Below, in pieces: positions 17,595-26,616 of a DNA stretch of 48,122 bases; positions within the stretch are counted from its first letter, which is position 1, and each line of letters starts with the position of its first letter. Both the position numbers and the translations under genes were made by a program. Source of the stretch: Calothrix anomala FACHB-343 (GTDB taxonomy: Bacteria > Cyanobacteriota > Cyanobacteriia > Cyanobacteriales > Nostocaceae); assembly GCF_014696435.1 (NCBI RefSeq), contig NZ_JACJQG010000075.1, positions 1 to 48,122 of the forward strand, given 5' to 3'. Below the pieces are notes generated by a model. That model was not told where the DNA came from, made no database searches, and saw only the letters and a list, made by a program, of their open reading frames with translations.

Positions 17595-18842
17595 ATGACA
17601 CTAAACATTCTAATCGCTCCTTCTGGATTTAAAGAAAGTCTTGATGCCGAACAAGTAGCTGATTGCATAGCTACAGGTATTGCTAGAGTTTTACCCGATG
17701 TCAATATTTTTAAAGCACCTCTAGTAGATGGCGGTGAAGGCTTTACCAAAACCCTAGTAGCTGCTACAGGCGGGACATTACATCATCTACAAGTAACTGG
17801 CCCTGTGGGACAACAAGTACCATCTCACTTTGGCTTTTTAGGTGGAACCACGAAAAAAACTGCTGTCTTAGAAATGGCTGCTGCGGCTGGGTTACGCCTT
17901 GTACCCGCCGATATGCGCAATCCCATGATGACAACTACCTACGGTGTAGGGGAGTTAATCAAAGCAGCCTTAGATGCTGGTGCAGAACGAATTTTAGTTG
18001 GTTGCGGTGATTCTGGGACTAATGATGGTGGTGCGGGAATGGCTCAAGCCTTAGGTGTCAAGCTGTTGGATGAAAATGGCGACGAGTTAGGTTTGGGTTG
18101 TGGAGAATTAATTAAACTCAAACACATTGATTTTTCTGAGCGCGATTCGCGTTTAAATCAAGTCCAAATAGATGTGGCTTGTAACTGGCATAATGTCCTC
18201 TGTGGTGACAAGGGTGTAGCCAGAGTTTTCGGCCCGCAAAAAGGCGCATCTCCAGCCACAGTAGAAGCAATGGCTTCAGCGCTAGAACATTACGCCGCAG
18301 TCATCAAAACAGATTTAAATATGGATGTGCGACTCATCCCAGGTGGTGGTGCTTCCGGTGGTTTAGGTGCAGGTTTACATGCTTTAATTGGCGCTAATTT
18401 ACACTCACGCTATGATATCGTCATGCAGTATTTGGAATTAGATAATCTGATTCCCAACGCTGATTTAGTCATTACAGCAGAAGGCTGCATTGATTTTCAG
18501 ACCCCACGCGGTAAAATTCCTGCGGAAGTAGCCAAGCGTGCCAAGCGTTATAACTTACCTGTAATTGCCCTAGTGGGAACTATTGGTGATGGTGCAGAAA
18601 TTAATTTCCAACAAGGAATTGATTATTTTAATAGTATTTTGACTCATCCTTGTCAATTGAGTGAAGCCCTTTCTCAAACCGCAACATTGTTAACAAATGC
18701 TGCCGAACAGGTAGGCAGGTTATTGTTAGTTGGTCGGCAAATTAGCAGTTTTAAAAATCCAAAATTCAAGATGCCATACGAGAAACCAGCAACAAAATTC
18801 AAAACTAGAGCTAGTTATCTGGCTAGTTGCAATAATGTGTAA
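17595..18842 (+). CDS. Glycerate kinase (GK-I family)
   Basis: 415 aa from ATG 17595; the TTG at 17577 would add six residues and is less likely. The start LNILIAPSGFKESLDAEQVA, the block PLVDGGEGFT, and GCGDSGTNDGGAGMAQALG identify the GK-I/GlxK-type glycerate kinase, which phosphorylates D-glycerate (usually to 2-phosphoglycerate) using ATP. This would feed photorespiratory or glyoxylate-derived glycerate into central metabolism. After the usual end of the family, around RLLLVGRQ, there is an extra basic tail of about 37 residues. Its DNA contains CCAAAATTCAAG, like the intergenic heptad repeats, so the native stop may have been replaced by repeat sequence. Confidence 0.88.
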   Translation: MTLNILIAPSGFKESLDAEQVADCIATGIARVLPDVNIFKAPLVDGGEGFTKTLVAATGGTLHHLQVTGPVGQQVPSHFGFLGGTTKKTAVLEMAAAAGLRLVPADMRNPMMTTTYGVGELIKAALDAGAERILVGCGDSGTNDGGAGMAQALGVKLLDENGDELGLGCGELIKLKHIDFSERDSRLNQVQIDVACNWHNVLCGDKGVARVFGPQKGASPATVEAMASALEHYAAVIKTDLNMDVRLIPGGGASGGLGAGLHALIGANLHSRYDIVMQYLELDNLIPNADLVITAEGCIDFQTPRGKIPAEVAKRAKRYNLPVIALVGTIGDGAEINFQQGIDYFNSILTHPCQLSEALSQTATLLTNAAEQVGRLLLVGRQISSFKNPKFKMPYEKPATKFKTRASYLASCNNV

Positions 18843-19010
18843 TCAGAAGTTTTAGCAAATTTTATTGGAAAAAGTTAGGTTTAAAACCTCGCCCCTAGTG
18901 GGCGAAAAAATCCTTGTTTCGCAAGGTAGGTAGAAACCCCAACGCCAGTTCTCTCAAGTCGGGACACCCGCCCACGAGACTGGCTCCCCCTTGTGGGTGG
19001 CTGTCTTTAA

Positions 19011-19038
19011 TTTTGAATTTTGAATTTTGAATTTTGAA
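19011..19038. repeat. Heptanucleotide repeat TTTTGAA x4
   Basis: Four perfect copies of TTTTGAA, the complement-type version of the array at 272-313. STRR class. Confidence 0.88.
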
Positions 19039-19090
19039 TTGATTCATTTTCCTTTAAATACACCTGCTTCCAAGTAATCCATATAGGTAG

Positions 19091-19111
19091 GGGCACAATA
19101 ATATTGTGCCC
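19091..19111. repeat. Short palindrome GGGCACAAT-aat-ATTGTGCCC
   Basis: Perfect 9-bp arms with a 3-nt loop, about 85 bp before the aldolase start codon. It resembles short interspersed palindromes of cyanobacteria. A role as operator is possible but unsupported. Confidence 0.6.
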
Positions 19112-19195
19112 TTATAATAATATCTAATCACAAAATTTTCATTGGCTGTAAATTCCTCACAGCTAACAAATGACAAGACCAGCACAGTTAAAATT

Positions 19196-20230
19196 ATGCA
19201 TAATCAGTCAGAACAATTTGCTAGCGATAATAACTCTGGAATTTGCCCGGAAGCTTTAGAATATATGCTGCAAGCAAATCAAGGTAGCGCTCCCGCTTAT
19301 GGTAACGATATTTGGACGCAAAAAGCCAGCGATTATTTTCGCGAACTTTTTGAAATAGATTGCGAAGTATTTTTTGCTTTTAACGGTACAGCAGCCAATT
19401 CTTTATCTTTAGCTGCACTTTGTCAGTCATATCACAGCGTCATCTGTCATGAAACATCCCATATAGAAACAGATGAATGTGGCGCACCGGAATATGCTTC
19501 TAACGGTTCTAAGTTACTACTAGCTAAAGGCGAAAATGGTAAATTAACAGCCGAAGCTATAGCAGGATTAGTCACAAAACGCACAGATATTCATTATCCT
19601 AAACCAAAAGTTATTAGTATTACGCAAGCAACTGAATTAGGGACTTTATATACAATAGATGAACTTTTAGCTATTAAAGAAACTGCAACCAAATATAACT
19701 TAAAAATTCACATGGATGGAGCGCGGTTTGCGAATGCAGTCGCCGCCATGAATCTAAGTCCTGCAGAAATTAGTTGGAAAAGTGGTGTAGATGTCTTGTG
19801 TTTCTGCGGTACCAAAAATGGTATGGCTTTAGGGGAAGCGATTATTTTCTTTAACAAAGCTTTAGCTGAAGATTTTGATTATCGTTGTAAACAAGCTGGT
19901 CAATTAGCTTCTAAAATGCGGTTTATTTCTGCTCCTTGGTTGGGTTTATTAGAAACTGGCGCTTGGCTAAAAAATGCCCGTCACGCCAATCAATGTGCAG
20001 CATATTTGGAGGAGAAATTATTAGGTATAGATGGCGTAGAAATGATGTTTCCTAGAGAAGCTAATGCTGTTTTTGCCAAACTACCAGAACATACAATTCA
20101 AATTCTCAAAGATAAGGGTTGGCAGTTTTACACCTTTATTGGCGTGGGTGGAGTTCGTTTTATGTGTTCTTGGAACACCACACAAACCAGAATTGATGAA
20201 TTAGTGAATGATATCAAAAATGGTCAATAG
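19196..20230 (+). CDS. Threonine aldolase-like PLP enzyme
   Basis: 344 aa from ATG 19196 (a TTG at 19142 would add 18 residues that look like non-family sequence). It is a fold-type I PLP enzyme of the beta-eliminating lyase/threonine aldolase group: SDNNSGICPEALEYM at the N-terminus, GTAANSLSLAAL, HIETDECGAPE, HMDGARFANA (Asp and Arg near PLP) and the Schiff-base Lys in CFCGTKNGMALGEA. It likely cleaves L-threonine or allo-threonine to glycine and acetaldehyde, or a similar beta-hydroxy amino acid. Length fits the family. Confidence 0.87.
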   Translation: MHNQSEQFASDNNSGICPEALEYMLQANQGSAPAYGNDIWTQKASDYFRELFEIDCEVFFAFNGTAANSLSLAALCQSYHSVICHETSHIETDECGAPEYASNGSKLLLAKGENGKLTAEAIAGLVTKRTDIHYPKPKVISITQATELGTLYTIDELLAIKETATKYNLKIHMDGARFANAVAAMNLSPAEISWKSGVDVLCFCGTKNGMALGEAIIFFNKALAEDFDYRCKQAGQLASKMRFISAPWLGLLETGAWLKNARHANQCAAYLEEKLLGIDGVEMMFPREANAVFAKLPEHTIQILKDKGWQFYTFIGVGGVRFMCSWNTTQTRIDELVNDIKNGQ

Positions 20231-20345
20231 TCAATAGTCAATAGTCAATGGTCATTTGTCATTTGTCATTTGTCATTGGTTACTTTTCTCCCTTGTCCCC
20301 CTTGTCTTCCTTGTCCTCCTTGTCCCCCTTGTCCTTCTTCCCCTT
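20224..20345. repeat. STRR and 9-nt tandem repeats
   Basis: Starts within the last codons of the aldolase gene: GTCAATA heptads, then GTCATTT heptads to about 20279, then a pyrimidine-rich series of roughly 9-nt units of the CCCTTGTCC type (20287-20340). The remaining part up to 20473 has a HIP1 site and no gene. Confidence 0.85.
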
Positions 20346-20473
20346 CCCTTAGCTATGGCTGAGGAAATTAGATTTGCTGGCTATAGGGAAGCTGTCCTAT
20401 GCCAAAATGAAAGTAACTAATACCATAAGGTGAGCGATCGCTCTGAAAGCTAGATAAAGGATTGACCTGAGCA

Positions 20474-21127
20474 ATGGCAGACGAAACCAATCACAATCAA
20501 GCGGGAGAGGTAGCTCCCAGCACTGTTGACAAACAGGCCCCTACTGTCGCTGAAGAAAACGCTCCTAGCACTGACGAACCAGTAGCAACCAGCCTTCCTA
20601 CTGCCAACACGCCAGATCCCAAAGCAGCAAACCCAGAAACTAACCCCAATGCTGCTAAAACCACCACTGCACCGAAGCGCGAAAAACCCGCCGCTCAAGC
20701 AGATGGAGAAGAAAAACCAGCCGCCAAAGCCGCAGCTAAAAAAGAAAAAGCTCCCGCCGTGGAAGATAAGCCTTTTGTAGAGTTCATCCAGCAAGAATAC
20801 TTACCTGCTGTACAAAAGGCAATTACTCAGCAAGGCGTGGCAGATTTACAACTATCTGTTGCTAAACAAAAAGTTCCCATCACTGGCTTTGAATCTGGTG
20901 AAGAATGCTGGCAACTTGTAGGTAGTTGGCAAAACGGTTTACGCCAGTTCAACGTTTATTTTCCCGATGAAGATATTCAAGGTAAAAAGGGATTTTCTTG
21001 TAACGAAGGCAAGAAACCTAGCACCTTTGAGTCATTCTTAATTGATGAACGGAAAATCACCCTTGACTTACTGGTATTTGGCTTAGTTCAACGTTTGAAC
21101 GGTCAAAAATGGCTAGGTAGAAATTAA
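20474..21127 (+). CDS. DUF2996-like conserved cyanobacterial protein
   Basis: 217 aa. The first 95 residues are a low-complexity Ala/Pro/Lys/Glu-rich region without fixed structure. The remaining part, from DKPFVEFIQQEYLPAVQKAI to RLNGQKWLGRN, is a compact domain that I recognise as the DUF2996-type family restricted to cyanobacteria and plastids. The function is unknown to me. There is no signal peptide or membrane segment. ATG start. The gene stands alone between repeat-rich spacers. Confidence 0.75.
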   Translation: MADETNHNQAGEVAPSTVDKQAPTVAEENAPSTDEPVATSLPTANTPDPKAANPETNPNAAKTTTAPKREKPAAQADGEEKPAAKAAAKKEKAPAVEDKPFVEFIQQEYLPAVQKAITQQGVADLQLSVAKQKVPITGFESGEECWQLVGSWQNGLRQFNVYFPDEDIQGKKGFSCNEGKKPSTFESFLIDERKITLDLLVFGLVQRLNGQKWLGRN

Positions 21128-21132
21128 TAATT

Positions 21133-21212
21133 TGTTAGAGACGCGATTAATCGCGTCTGTACAATTGTCAGTTGTCAGTTGACCAATGACCAATGACAAA
21201 TGACAAATGACA
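21133..21212. repeat. REP-type palindrome plus STRR heptads
   Basis: A perfect 20-bp palindrome at 21139-21158 (AGACGCGATT and its complement), followed by GTACAATT and then heptads GTCAGTT, GACCAAT and GACAAAT. It is of the same family as 3801-3820 and 45759-45778. It lies between convergent genes and could double as a transcript end. Confidence 0.85.
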
Positions 21213-21213
21213 A

Positions 21214-22194
21214 TTAACTAGATATCTCATGAAAATAATAGGTGACGGCTCCGGTATCGGGGTCGTTATCTATTCTGGCATAACCTGATTTATACATTTC
21301 TTTGAGCGCAGTTTCCACTTCCGCGAAGTTAGCGCCTGTAGCTTTGACACCTTGAGTCACACTTAATCTACCACCATTATTTTCCGCAGCTTCGATCAGT
21401 TTAATCATCAATTGATTACCATTAGGGCGCTGAACTTGAGTGGCGACTACAGGCTGATTTACTGGTACACCGAAAGGTGAGATACCTGCTCTAGATCTCA
21501 GTCTGGCTTCATATTCCTCAACCATACCAGGCATTAAGAAGACATCAACCAACTGACCAACATAAAACAATCCACCAGTACAAAGCCACAACACACCTGT
21601 GGCGAATCTGCCATTGTATAATCGGTGCAGTCCGCCTATGCCTAATAGGCCGAAAGCACACAAAATGTAAGAAGTACTTAGGCGATTATTGTTGAGAGTT
21701 TTAATTTCGTTTGTGAACGAGTCGATAGCGTTAGAGATCTGAGAAGAAGCAGGTTGGTTATAATTTGGGGAACTGTAATTACTAGCGGCACGAGGGTTTC
21801 TGGAAGCAAAAGCTGCGCCCTGGTAATTATCCATCAGTTGTTGTACAAGGTTAGCATAGGCTTCAACATCAGCACGGGTTCCGGAAAACCGACTACCATG
21901 TGCAACCTGCTGACGTAACCTGTTGGCGTTGAGGATACTATTACGTGTTTCTAGGCTCACTCCTCCATACTGTTGCATCAGATCGATCAATTCTTTCCAT
22001 TGCACTTGTTGTTTATCTTGGACTCTGTGGCGAATTTGGGGATCGATAAAATTGTTGTTACTCAACCAATCACGAAAATAGTCTTCTAGCGCGCCGTGAA
22101 AACTGATCAGTGCATAACCGAGTAATTCTGGGTCGTTACCAGCTTTTTGAAATCGCTCCCAGCCTAGTTGCAGCTTATCTGAATGATTACTCAT
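21214..22194 (-). CDS. TM2-domain protein with N-terminal helical and C-terminal winged-helix-like domains
   Basis: 326 aa. Residues 1-120 are an alpha-helical domain beginning KLQLGWERFQKAGNDPELLGYALISFHGALEDYFRDWL, ending in RQQVAHGSRFSGTRADVEAYANLV, which resembles HEPN/DUF4145-type helices. A Ser/Asn/Pro-rich linker follows. A TM2 domain is at about 180-240 (SYILCAFGLLGIGGLHRLYNGRFATGVLWLCTGGLFYVGQLVDVFLMPGMVEEY), giving two membrane helices. A cytoplasmic C-terminal part has LIEAAENNGGRLSVTQGVKATGANFAEVETALKEMYKSGYARI, a pattern of a small winged helix. Function unknown; the layout suggests a membrane protein carrying two soluble sensing or binding domains. Confidence 0.75.
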   Translation of the reverse strand: MSNHSDKLQLGWERFQKAGNDPELLGYALISFHGALEDYFRDWLSNNNFIDPQIRHRVQDKQQVQWKELIDLMQQYGGVSLETRNSILNANRLRQQVAHGSRFSGTRADVEAYANLVQQLMDNYQGAAFASRNPRAASNYSSPNYNQPASSQISNAIDSFTNEIKTLNNNRLSTSYILCAFGLLGIGGLHRLYNGRFATGVLWLCTGGLFYVGQLVDVFLMPGMVEEYEARLRSRAGISPFGVPVNQPVVATQVQRPNGNQLMIKLIEAAENNGGRLSVTQGVKATGANFAEVETALKEMYKSGYARIDNDPDTGAVTYYFHEISS

Positions 22195-22584
22195 TAAAAG
22201 CTCTGTTGCTATCGTGGTTTTACTACAAATTCTAACTAACCTTGTTGCGGAAACAACATCTAGGTTACTTCTGTAGTATCTTGTCTATGCAAATGCGGCT
22301 GGTGCGGATGAACTCCAGCCATAGAGTCAGTAGTGGGGCTGAATCTCATTCCAGAATAGACGCGCAAATCATGACTACCAGTTCCCAATCGCCGTGAGCC
22401 AAATATAAAAATATTGTTGATTGTTGCAACTCTTAACTTTTCTTGTACTTGTTTTGATCCAGCAACTTGGTAGACTGAATTTTATACGAATGGTTTATTG
22501 TCATCTAGAAGCGCCTAATGACAGCCAAAATTCTTGGCTTTGTTGGTGTACTCAAGATAATAAAGACAAAAGAGAAATTAAGAC
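22195..22584. other. Divergent intergenic region upstream of acsF
   Basis: 390 bp between the divergent TM2 gene and acsF. No ORF or repeat array is seen. It must contain the promoters of both genes, but no confident -10/-35 pair was picked. Confidence 0.55.
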
Positions 22585-23661
22585 ATGGTAGATTCCCTCA
22601 AAAAACCAGGCTTTGACGAATTGCGACCAGGGATTAAAGTCCCCGCAAAAGAAACACTTTTAACACCCCGGTTTTACACCACCGACTTTGATGAAATGGC
22701 GCGGATGGACATCTCCGTCAATGAAGACGAATTAATAGCCATTCTCGAAGAGTTTCGTGCAGACTACAACCGCCATCATTTTGTTCGGGATGCCGAGTTT
22801 GAACAATCCTGGGATCATATTGATGGGGAAACTCGCCGTTTGTTCGTGGAATTTCTAGAACGTTCTTGTACAGCCGAGTTCTCTGGCTTTTTGCTGTACA
22901 AAGAACTGGGACGGCGCTTAAAAGATAAAAGCCCAGTTTTAGCTGAATGCTTCAATTTGATGTCACGGGATGAAGCACGCCATGCTGGCTTTTTAAATAA
23001 AGCAATGTCAGACTTTAATCTCTCTTTAGATTTAGGGTTTTTGACAAAAAGTCGCGCTTATACCTTCTTTAAGCCGAAATTTATCTTCTATGCTACTTAT
23101 CTTTCAGAAAAAATTGGTTACTGGCGCTATATCACCATTTATCGCCATTTAGAAGCACATCCAGAAGACCGGATTTACCCAATTTTCCGTTTCTTTGAAA
23201 ACTGGTGTCAGGATGAAAACCGTCATGGTGATTTCTTCGATGCAATCATGAAATCCCAGCCACAAATGCTCAACGATTGGAAGGCTAAACTATGGAGTCG
23301 CTTCTTCCTGTTGTCGGTATTTGTCACCATGTACCTCAATGACATCCAACGCAAAGACTTTTACGCCTCTATTGGCTTGGATGCGCGGGAATATGACATT
23401 TACGTCATCAAAAAAACTAATGAAACTGCAGGAAGAGTCTTCCCGTTGATGTTGGATGTAGATCATCCAGAATTTTATCAACGCTTGGATGATTGTGTAG
23501 AGAAGATGGCAAAATTAAATGCGATCGCTAATTCCAATACTCCCAAATTCCTGCAATTCTTCCAAAAATTACCCCTTTTAACCTCCATTGGTTGGCACAT
23601 GCTCAAGTTATACCTGATTAAACCGATTGACGCGGTTTCTGCTCAAGGTATGGCTCGTTAA
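22585..23661 (+). CDS. acsF: Mg-protoporphyrin IX monomethyl ester oxidative cyclase AcsF
   Basis: 358 aa, the usual length for cyanobacterial AcsF/ChlA. This membrane-associated diiron enzyme makes the fifth (isocyclic) ring of chlorophyll, turning Mg-protoporphyrin monomethyl ester into protochlorophyllide with oxygen. Diiron ligands are visible in [13 protein letters not shown] (E98), [10 protein letters not shown] (E130, H133) and [12 protein letters not shown] (second E and H). Cyanobacteria may carry a second, low-oxygen isoform encoded beside ho2 and hemN. Neither is adjacent here, so this is more likely the aerobic form. It is followed by two terminator hairpins. Confidence 0.95.
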   Translation: MVDSLKKPGFDELRPGIKVPAKETLLTPRFYTTDFDEMARMDISVNEDELIAILEEFRADYNRHHFVRDAEFEQSWDHIDGETRRLFVEFLERSCTAEFSGFLLYKELGRRLKDKSPVLAECFNLMSRDEARHAGFLNKAMSDFNLSLDLGFLTKSRAYTFFKPKFIFYATYLSEKIGYWRYITIYRHLEAHPEDRIYPIFRFFENWCQDENRHGDFFDAIMKSQPQMLNDWKAKLWSRFFLLSVFVTMYLNDIQRKDFYASIGLDAREYDIYVIKKTNETAGRVFPLMLDVDHPEFYQRLDDCVEKMAKLNAIANSNTPKFLQFFQKLPLLTSIGWHMLKLYLIKPIDAVSAQGMAR

Positions 23662-23689
23662 TTGATAACGGTTTTGCTAGTTTTTTAGT

Positions 23690-23718
23690 GGTTCTGTGTT
23701 CGCACAGAGCCATTTTTT
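23690..23718 (+). terminator. Rho-independent terminator of acsF
   Basis: GGTTCTGTG, TTCG tetraloop, CACAGAGCC (one G-T pair), then ATTTTTTG. It is 28 nt after the stop codon of acsF. Confidence 0.9.
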
Positions 23719-23721
23719 GTA

Positions 23722-23756
23722 TATATCCCTGATTTATTTGAAAAATCGGGGATATA
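23722..23756 (+). terminator. Second hairpin after acsF
   Basis: 14-bp arms (TATATCCCTGATTT / AAATCGGGGATATA, one G-T pair) with a 7-nt loop and AATTTT following. It could act as a back-up terminator immediately after the first. Confidence 0.7.
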
Positions 23757-23765
23757 AATTTTATA

Positions 23766-23873
23766 GCTGTTGACTATTGACTGTTGACCGTTGACTGTTG
23801 ACTATTGACTGTTGACTATTGACTGTTGACTATTGACTGTTGACTATTCACTGTTGACTATTGACCGTTGACA
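23766..23873. repeat. STRR heptanucleotide array, about 15 units
   Basis: Alternating GACTATT and GACTGTT/GACCGTT heptads in tandem. It is the longest such array in the window. Related units occur at 28113-28155, at 30405-30446 (complement, inside a gene) and at 47765-47796. Confidence 0.92.
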
Positions 23874-24041
23874 GACTTGAAAGGCTTTTATCTTAGCTTA
23901 ATGTCATAAACAATAATTGGCAATTGCTATATCACCCTCAAGGGTACTATTCACATATATGTGAAAATAGTTAACTTAGAAAAAGTATGCAAAATGTAAA
24001 TAATCAACATATTTCATGGTTATCTATATAGATAAAAAACT
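23874..24041. other. AT-rich leader before DUF6174-like gene
   Basis: Nothing beyond AT-rich sequence. A small inverted run CACATATATGTG lies at 23951-23962. Together with the terminators and the STRR array, the acsF to DUF6174-like gap (23662-24041) is accounted for. Confidence 0.5.
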
Positions 24042-24584
24042 ATGTCTAATATCAATAAACCCTATTTACAATGGGCAATAATTATTGGCTTATTATTCAG
24101 TGGTGGGATAGCAATTTTTACTAACCGTGCATTATTCATAAATTCATCTACCCACGAACTAACAGCAGCTAAGAAAAAGTGGGAAGCACAAAATATTAAA
24201 CATTATCAAGCAACTTTCAATTATTCTAGCCACAATTGTCAGCAAGAGGTAGAAATTAAAGATGACAAAATAATTGCTGTCAAGAAAAATACTTGTCAAA
24301 CAATTCCTCTACATACTATTACTAATTTATTTACGGAGATAGAATCGGCGGCTAATGGCGAAAAATGCGGACCTAATGGCTGTGCGTGTGACGGGCCAGT
24401 GCGTATAGATGCAAACTACGATCCTAAATACGGTTATCCAATTCAACTTGACTTTAAATTAAAGCCAGAACAGCGTTGGCAATATTTTGATTACTGGAAA
24501 CATCAATTTTCTGGGAGTTATTGCACATTAATTGGCTTTCTCGGACACAAAGTTGAGGTTAGTAGACTTACAACTATAAGATAA
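24042..24584 (+). CDS. DUF6174-like exported protein
   Basis: 180 aa. One N-terminal hydrophobic segment (WAIIIGLLFSGGIAIFTNRAL) acts as a signal or anchor. The body carries KKWEAQNIKHYQATFNYSS, a Cys pair region (HNCQQEVEIKDDKIIAVKKNTCQTI), HTITNLFTEIESAANG and a final DANYDPKYGYPIQLDF. This sequence of blocks matches my memory of the DUF6174 family, small exported proteins of unknown function. Five further Cys residues (KCGPNGCACDG, SYCTLI) suggest disulfides outside the cytoplasm. Confidence 0.68.
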   Translation: MSNINKPYLQWAIIIGLLFSGGIAIFTNRALFINSSTHELTAAKKKWEAQNIKHYQATFNYSSHNCQQEVEIKDDKIIAVKKNTCQTIPLHTITNLFTEIESAANGEKCGPNGCACDGPVRIDANYDPKYGYPIQLDFKLKPEQRWQYFDYWKHQFSGSYCTLIGFLGHKVEVSRLTTIR

Positions 24585-24646
24585 GCTCAATAGAAACAAT
24601 AAGTAGTAGTATTAATTGCGATCAATCAGCGTAAGGGGGAAAGTCT

Positions 24647-25933
24647 ATGCTCCAAAAAATTGTCATTATTGGAGCAGGCCCGGCTGGACTTTTACTTGCT
24701 CATTATTTGTTACGTCGGGGCAAGTATAATGTCGAAATTTATGAGCAACGTTCCGATCCGCGTTTGATGGATACATCTCCAGAACGTACCTTTCCTATCT
24801 CGCTTCAGGAACGGGGTAGAAAAGCAATCCGCTCTATTGCTGGCTTAGAAGAGGCGATCGCAGCTGCTAGTGTATTTTGTAATGGAACTAAAATTTATCG
24901 TCAGTCAGGTAAAGCTCGTGATATTTCCCGTGCAGTACCAATTATGACTATTGATCGCAATCGTCTGGTGATGATTTTGTTGGAACATTTGACTCAAAGT
25001 TACACCACAGAACAACTCAGAGTAAAATTTGGCTGTCAATGTCTGCAAGTGGATCGGAAAGCGAAAACTGTAATATTGCAGCCAGAACAGGGTGAAGCTT
25101 TTACTCTCACTTACGATCGCTTGGTAGCAGCAGATGGAGCGCGATCGCGGATTCGAGAATATTTAGCCCAAGATGCAGGTTTGCATTGCGAACAAAGCTA
25201 TGTACCTGATGCCTATAAAACAGTAATTCTACCGCGATTCAATCCAGCGCTGGGTTTAGAGTTGGAAGCCGACAAAATCCATGCATGGAATCTCAACAAA
25301 ACCCGGATGATGATGGTACCCCAACCAGGCGATCGCCTTAATGGGATGATTGTTTTTGATGCCCAGCAAAACCCTTTAGCCGGATTATCTAGTAAAGAGG
25401 AGATATTAGCGTTTTTTAAAGATAAATTTCCCCTTATCGGGCAATTAATGTCAGCAGATGAGGCAGAAGCGTTATTACAGCGTCCGGTGGCGCGGTTGGT
25501 AACCGTAAGTTGCGATCGCTTTCATGAGGGCGATAGTATTTTGGTGATTGGTGATGCGGCTCATGCAGTATCGCCGTCAATTGGGCAAGGCTGCAATGCT
25601 TCCTTAGAGGATGTGCTGATTTTTGAGCAGTTTTTGGCACAGTATCAGGATGATTGGGCGCAAGCTTTACCCGCCTTTTCTGCCCACCGAGTTCCTGAAG
25701 CCCATGCATTGAAGGAATTGTCAGATTATTCGTTCCCACCAACAAAGATACTAGCAATTGAGTTTGTCTTGCGGTTGATGACGGGTAAACTCTTGCATAA
25801 ATGGTTCCCGCAATGGGTGAAGCCATTTGTTCTCGATCTACTGCAAGATGAAAATTTGTCTTATTCCCAAATTTTAAGCCTTAGCCAGGGTTGGATTAAC
25901 AAAGTTAAGCGATCGCAGCTGCGTACCTCATGA
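24647..25933 (+). CDS. FAD-dependent monooxygenase (kynurenine 3-monooxygenase-like)
   Basis: 428 aa. N-terminal Rossmann fingerprint GAGPAGLLLAHYLLRRG (residues 8-24), an internal RNRLVMILLEHL helix, DG motif VAADGARSRIREYL and the second FAD motif VLVIGDAAHAVSPSIGQGCNASLED are typical of group A flavoprotein hydroxylases. The N-terminal pattern with YEQRSDPR and FPISLQERGRKAI is closest to kynurenine 3-monooxygenase. No other tryptophan-catabolism gene is present, so the substrate is uncertain. ATG start after a GGGGG-rich ribosome site (AAGGGGGAAA). Confidence 0.85.
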   Translation: MLQKIVIIGAGPAGLLLAHYLLRRGKYNVEIYEQRSDPRLMDTSPERTFPISLQERGRKAIRSIAGLEEAIAAASVFCNGTKIYRQSGKARDISRAVPIMTIDRNRLVMILLEHLTQSYTTEQLRVKFGCQCLQVDRKAKTVILQPEQGEAFTLTYDRLVAADGARSRIREYLAQDAGLHCEQSYVPDAYKTVILPRFNPALGLELEADKIHAWNLNKTRMMMVPQPGDRLNGMIVFDAQQNPLAGLSSKEEILAFFKDKFPLIGQLMSADEAEALLQRPVARLVTVSCDRFHEGDSILVIGDAAHAVSPSIGQGCNASLEDVLIFEQFLAQYQDDWAQALPAFSAHRVPEAHALKELSDYSFPPTKILAIEFVLRLMTGKLLHKWFPQWVKPFVLDLLQDENLSYSQILSLSQGWINKVKRSQLRTS

Positions 25934-25996
25934 CAATTCGCCATTAATCAACCCAGATGCAGCAAAACTTTTTATTGTCAAACAATTGATATTAAC

Positions 25997-26404
25997 ATGA
26001 CCCATGATTATTCAGATAAAGAAATAGAATCATTAGTCATTGGTAAATGGCAATATGAACATAATGGTTTTTCATATTTTGAAGAATTTCAAAAAAATTT
26101 CACCTATCAAATAATGGTGCAGGGAAAAAACTTGATTACCATGTCAGCGATTGGTTTATTAGGTTCAAAGTTTACGGGAAGCTGGTATGTAAAGGATAGT
26201 ACATTACATCTCATAAATGACAATAACCCCAATTCATTATTGAATTTAGATTTGCTAGGCTGGAACTTCTCATTGATGGATATATTCAAGAAATATTCCC
26301 CTAGTTCCAACCTTGTTAAACGGCAGATATTTTCTATCGATCAAAAACATATGTCTCTTCAAGTCAAGAGTAATTCATACATCATTATTTTTCGTAAAAG
26401 TTGA
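25997..26404 (+). CDS. Hypothetical protein, lipocalin-like strand pattern
   Basis: 135 aa, not recognised. It begins with SDKEIESLVIGKWQYEHNG, then an alternating polar/hydrophobic pattern (SYFEEFQKNFTYQIMVQG; FTGSWYVKDSTLHLI; QIFSIDQKHMSLQV). This resembles small lipocalin-like proteins that open with a xxGxW motif and build a beta-barrel. No signal peptide is seen. It stands alone after the FAD monooxygenase. Confidence 0.55.
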   Translation: MTHDYSDKEIESLVIGKWQYEHNGFSYFEEFQKNFTYQIMVQGKNLITMSAIGLLGSKFTGSWYVKDSTLHLINDNNPNSLLNLDLLGWNFSLMDIFKKYSPSSNLVKRQIFSIDQKHMSLQVKSNSYIIIFRKS

Positions 26405-26616
26405 AAGTAATTAAACGAATTTTACTTGCAGGAACACTAAAAAATAAAATCGTAAGTTGTCGATAGGAGGTTTTCCCATCTCTACAAGTTTCAACCCTTG
26501 GTGGATGATGGGGATATATTTTAAGCGATCGCTCCTCATACCAAGCTCATCGGGAGCAAATACACAAAATTAGCGTCATTTATAGCAATAGTGATAAATA
26601 TTTGAGATATATAGAG

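Larger units (their letters stand above)
18843..19195. repeat. Repeat-filled intergenic region
   Basis: Contains a hairpin-forming block (TCGCCC-ctagt-GGGCGA near 18890-18907), a run like cyanobacterial interspersed repeats (AACGCCAGT ... GACTGGCTCCCCC...GTGGGTGGCTGTC, 18940-19005), four TTTTGAA heptads (19011-19038), and a short palindrome at 19091-19111. No gene is seen before the ATG at 19196. Confidence 0.7.

Noticed and set aside
16034-18842. Permease and glycerate kinase as a dedicated glycerate-uptake operon
   Set aside because: Adjacency is the only support; the SLC13 family has many substrates, so no functional claim is made.
23766-23873. CRISPR array
   Set aside because: Units are 7 bp with no spacers; it is a heptanucleotide STRR array, and no cas gene is near.
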